From positions 1 through 25,619 of the forward strand of contig JAGCSE010000307.1 in NCBI GenBank assembly GCA_017964325.1: a DNA stretch of 25,619 nt, given 5' to 3'. Each line of letters starts with the position of its first letter. Within the stretch, counting starts at the first letter, position 1. This DNA is from Victivallales bacterium. Lineage in GTDB: Bacteria > Verrucomicrobiota > Lentisphaeria > Oligosphaerales > Oligosphaeraceae. Under the pieces are notes generated by a model that saw only the letters and a list, made by a program, of their open reading frames with translations, was not told the DNA's origin and did not search any database. This document shows, in pieces, positions 23,625 to 25,619 of this stretch. The position numbers and the translations under genes are program-made.

Positions 23625-23646
23625 GTATGGAAAGCACATTCCATAC
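23625..23646. promoter_or_regulatory. 8-bp inverted repeat at the epimerase transcription start, possible operator
   Basis: GTATGGAA (23625-23632) and TTCCATAC (23639-23646) with a 6-base loop AGCACA. It begins directly after the -10 box and covers the likely start site, the classic place for a repressor; as RNA it would also form a hairpin at the extreme 5' end. Confidence 0.45.
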
Positions 23647-23673
23647 CATCCTTTATAAAAAAACAAGACTACC

Positions 23674-24648
23674 ATGGGCTATTCAACACTGACTTTTCCA
23701 GAAGGAAGCACATTTCTCGTCACAGGCGGAGCGGGATTCATCGGCTCCAATCTCTGCGAGGCGATTCTGAAGCTCGGCTACAAGGTCCGCTGCCTGGACG
23801 ACCTCTCAACAGGCTTCCAGAAAAACGTGGACTTATTCATCGACAATCCACACTATGAGTTCATCAAGGGCGACATCAAGGACTTGGATACTTGCCTAAA
23901 AGCTTGCGACGGAGTTGATTATGTCATGAATGAAGCGGCATGGGGCAGCGTGCCTCGCTCAATCGAAATGCCGTTATTCTACTGCGCCAACAACATTCAA
24001 GGCACCCTCAACATGATGGAAGCAGCACGTCAATGCGGCGTAAAGAAATTCGTCTATGCCTCCAGTTCATCGGTTTATGGAGACGAACCCAACCTTCCGA
24101 AAACCGAAGGCCGCGAAGGAAACCTTCTTTCACCATACGCCTTGACAAAACGCTGCGACGAAGAATGGGGCAAACAATACGCCCGCCATTACGGCCTCGC
24201 CACCATTGGCTTGCGTTATTTCAACGTCTTCGGCCGTCGCCAAAATCCAGACGGCGCATACGCGGCCGTCATTCCGAAATTCATCAAGCTGCTGTTGAAA
24301 GGCGAACGCCCGACCATCAACGGAGACGGCAGGCAGTCGCGCGATTTCACATACGTGGAAAACGTCATCGAAGCGAACCTAAAGGCATGTCTTGCACCAG
24401 AAGAAGCGTCGGGCGAAGCATTTAACGTCGCGTTCGGCGGCCGCGAATATCTCATCGACATCTATCACACGCTGACCAAGGCACTTGACATCGATATCGA
24501 ACCGATCTTCGGTCCCGACCGCCGCGGCGACATCAAGCATTCCAACGCCGACATCTCCAAGGCCCGCCGTCTTCTGGGTTATTCACCCGACTACGATTTC
24601 GCCCGCGGCCTAAACGAGGCTATCGAATGGTACAAGAAAAACCTTTGA
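23674..24648 (+). CDS. NAD-dependent nucleotide-sugar epimerase/dehydratase (extended SDR)
   Basis: A cytoplasmic enzyme that remodels UDP-sugars for surface polysaccharides. NAD-binding GGAGFIGSN (18-26), the acidic residue after strand 2 (LDDLSTG, 41-47), SSSVYG (131-136) and the catalytic pair Y155-K159 in SPYALTK are present. LRYFNVFGRRQNPDGAYAAVIPKFI and DGRQSRDFTYVENV mark the UDP-sugar 4-epimerase group, near WbpP/GalE of the UDP-N-acetylhexosamine type. The motif usually read HxAA(L)GSVPRS is NEAAWGSVPRS here. Length 324 is normal. The ATG at 23674 has no Shine-Dalgarno; the leader carries palindromes. Exact substrate not decidable by eye. Confidence 0.88.
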   Translation: MGYSTLTFPEGSTFLVTGGAGFIGSNLCEAILKLGYKVRCLDDLSTGFQKNVDLFIDNPHYEFIKGDIKDLDTCLKACDGVDYVMNEAAWGSVPRSIEMPLFYCANNIQGTLNMMEAARQCGVKKFVYASSSSVYGDEPNLPKTEGREGNLLSPYALTKRCDEEWGKQYARHYGLATIGLRYFNVFGRRQNPDGAYAAVIPKFIKLLLKGERPTINGDGRQSRDFTYVENVIEANLKACLAPEEASGEAFNVAFGGREYLIDIYHTLTKALDIDIEPIFGPDRRGDIKHSNADISKARRLLGYSPDYDFARGLNEAIEWYKKNL

Positions 24649-24681
24649 GTAATGAGTAATTATTGCCCACTAACCGCCGAC

Positions 24682-24703
24682 CGCGCAGGAGCGCACCCAT
24701 CCC
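24682..24703 (+). repeat. GC-rich intergenic repeat, copy 3
   Basis: Same element as at 2095 with two changes (GCGCA for GCGCG; CCCATCCC for CCCCTCCC). It lies 51 bases upstream of the next start codon. Confidence 0.65.
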
Positions 24704-24709
24704 GAGCAC

Positions 24710-24730
24710 TAACCATTAACCATTAACCAC
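24710..24730 (+). repeat. 7-bp tandem repeat
   Basis: Three units TAACCAT, TAACCAT, TAACCAC in a row, directly after the GC-rich repeat. A related CTAACCG lies just before it. Confidence 0.6.
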
Positions 24731-24754
24731 ATATAATAAACAACAGGTAAAATT

Positions 24755-25619
24755 ATGGTTCGACAAAACATTCTGCCGCTTTTCGCCCTGCTCTGTCTGC
24801 CGCTGTCCGCCCAATACGACTGGACTGCGGATATCCAGAATGCCAGTAAAATCAAAAACACCGTTCAGGTCTATTACCAGAACGGGAAACGTGACGCCAT
24901 CGCAGTCGATACGCCGCACATCCGCGCCGTCGGCGGACTGGAAAACCGTGAAAACAACGCGTTGACGCTGCTGACGCCGAATGGCATCAGACTCGCGGAC
25001 GGGACGTTCGACACCTATGTCATTGATTCCGAAGGCAAAACCTACTGGTCCTCCCTGTCGCCGCGCAGAGGCCGCTTCAACGCCTTCCGCCTCGGTTACT
25101 ACTACTATGATGTCCATATTCTGGACCAGGCTATGAGTCGCCCGTTGGAAGACGTTCCAGAAGCGGCGGTAAACGCGAAAATCGATGCGTTCCAAAACTT
25201 CACGGATGGTAAATGGGCCATCAACGATTTGACGGAGCCCGAATTCGTGGACGGTGTCTTGCGTGTGAAATGCACGAACGCCCATGACCCGTGGATCGGG
25301 CATCTCGGCATCGAGCAGCCGACGGAAACCTATCCCGCCATCGAAGTCACCATGCGCGCGGAAAAATCCTCCATGATGCATGTCTATATGGCCGTCGGCG
25401 ACCAGAAGGGCTTCAATCCGCAGCAAATCGTCACGCAGAGCATCAAGCCCGGTGACTTCCACACCTACAAAATCTACCTCGATGAAATCAAAGGCTTCAA
25501 CGGCAACATCCACGGCATTCGCTTTGATCTAGGACAAGTCGATGAAATCATTGAAATCAAATCCATCAAACTCGTGGCGGAAAAACGCCAGAAAATGCAG
25601 GTCAAACTCGACCGCATCC
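24755..25619 (+). CDS. Secreted protein with a beta-sandwich-like domain, 3' end outside window
   Basis: An open frame runs from the ATG at 24755 to the end of the window (288 codons) without a stop. The N-terminus is a clear signal peptide: MVRQNILPLFALLCLPLSAQ, with likely cleavage after Ser-Ala near residue 19. Then come a segment with YYYYDVHILDQAM (about 115-127) and a region (about 144-278) whose alternating strands (WAINDLTEPEFVDGVLRVKC, IEVTMRAEKSSMMHVYMAV, DFHTYKIYLDEIKGFNGNIHGIRFDLG) resemble the jelly-roll carbohydrate-binding-like modules common in large secreted proteins of Lentisphaerota. It is probably the front of a longer extracellular or cell-surface protein; no catalytic motif is visible yet. 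Ribosome site is weak (AGGTAAAATT). Confidence 0.75.
   Translation, partial: MVRQNILPLFALLCLPLSAQYDWTADIQNASKIKNTVQVYYQNGKRDAIAVDTPHIRAVGGLENRENNALTLLTPNGIRLADGTFDTYVIDSEGKTYWSSLSPRRGRFNAFRLGYYYYDVHILDQAMSRPLEDVPEAAVNAKIDAFQNFTDGKWAINDLTEPEFVDGVLRVKCTNAHDPWIGHLGIEQPTETYPAIEVTMRAEKSSMMHVYMAVGDQKGFNPQQIVTQSIKPGDFHTYKIYLDEIKGFNGNIHGIRFDLGQVDEIIEIKSIKLVAEKRQKMQVKLDRI

Noticed and set aside
24716..25513. Long - strand open frame (265 codons) at the right edge
   Set aside because: The + strand frame here has a signal peptide and natural protein composition; the - strand one has a skewed Val/Asp/Arg composition and no motif.

Overview
The window is a piece of a chromosome from a Gram-negative bacterium with a double membrane, moderate GC content and dense genes. 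My best guess is the PVC group, close to gut Lentisphaerota (Victivallales) or Kiritimatiellota. The reasons are a ceramidase-like protein beside an FGGY kinase and a fucose/arabinose-isomerase-like enzyme, a GH51 arabinofuranosidase, PVC-style secreted and lipoprotein genes, a serine/threonine kinase with a zinc-ribbon N-terminus, and several genes with no visible Shine-Dalgarno. This is a judgement from protein style; no database was searched.

Left part (1-3500, + strand): a sugar-use cluster made of the end of a ceramidase-like gene, an FGGY kinase and an isomerase. It is closed by a perfect 15-bp inverted repeat that probably serves as a two-way terminator.

Information-processing block (3623-8481, - strand): read in its own direction it is rplY-pth-rpsF-ssb-rpsR-rplI-dnaB, a translation/replication operon with a good promoter in front of rplY and a likely terminator between rplI and dnaB. 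rpsF starts with TTG inside the end of pth. Pth has Gln-Arg where the E. coli enzyme has His-Asn.

Middle (8754-15347, + strand): NADP-type isocitrate dehydrogenase, a metallo-beta-lactamase-fold hydrolase, an unknown acidic protein, and an MCE/Mla-type lipid transporter (MlaE permease with a fused STAS-like domain, MlaF ATPase, MlaD MCE protein, PqiC-like lipoprotein). The genes are 5 to 27 bases apart and may form one transcription unit.

Right part: a THUMP methyltransferase and a small unknown protein (- strand) face, across overlapping divergent promoters, a long CxxCxxCC zinc/iron-cluster protein (+). Next come a transmembrane Ser/Thr kinase with a long KEA-rich coiled coil, a GH51 arabinofuranosidase, a lipoprotein with two amidotransferase-like halves, a nucleotide-sugar epimerase with palindromes around its promoter, and the start of a secreted protein that runs off the window.

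Two families of short repeats recur between genes: a GC-rich hairpin element (2095, 5077, 24682) and a TCTGCG...CTCTGCG element (15374, 15419, 22265). No tRNA, rRNA, CRISPR array, transposase or phage gene was seen. I found no clearly new multi-gene system; the best leads are the repeat families, the unknown gene ahead of the lipid transporter, and the two-domain lipoprotein.
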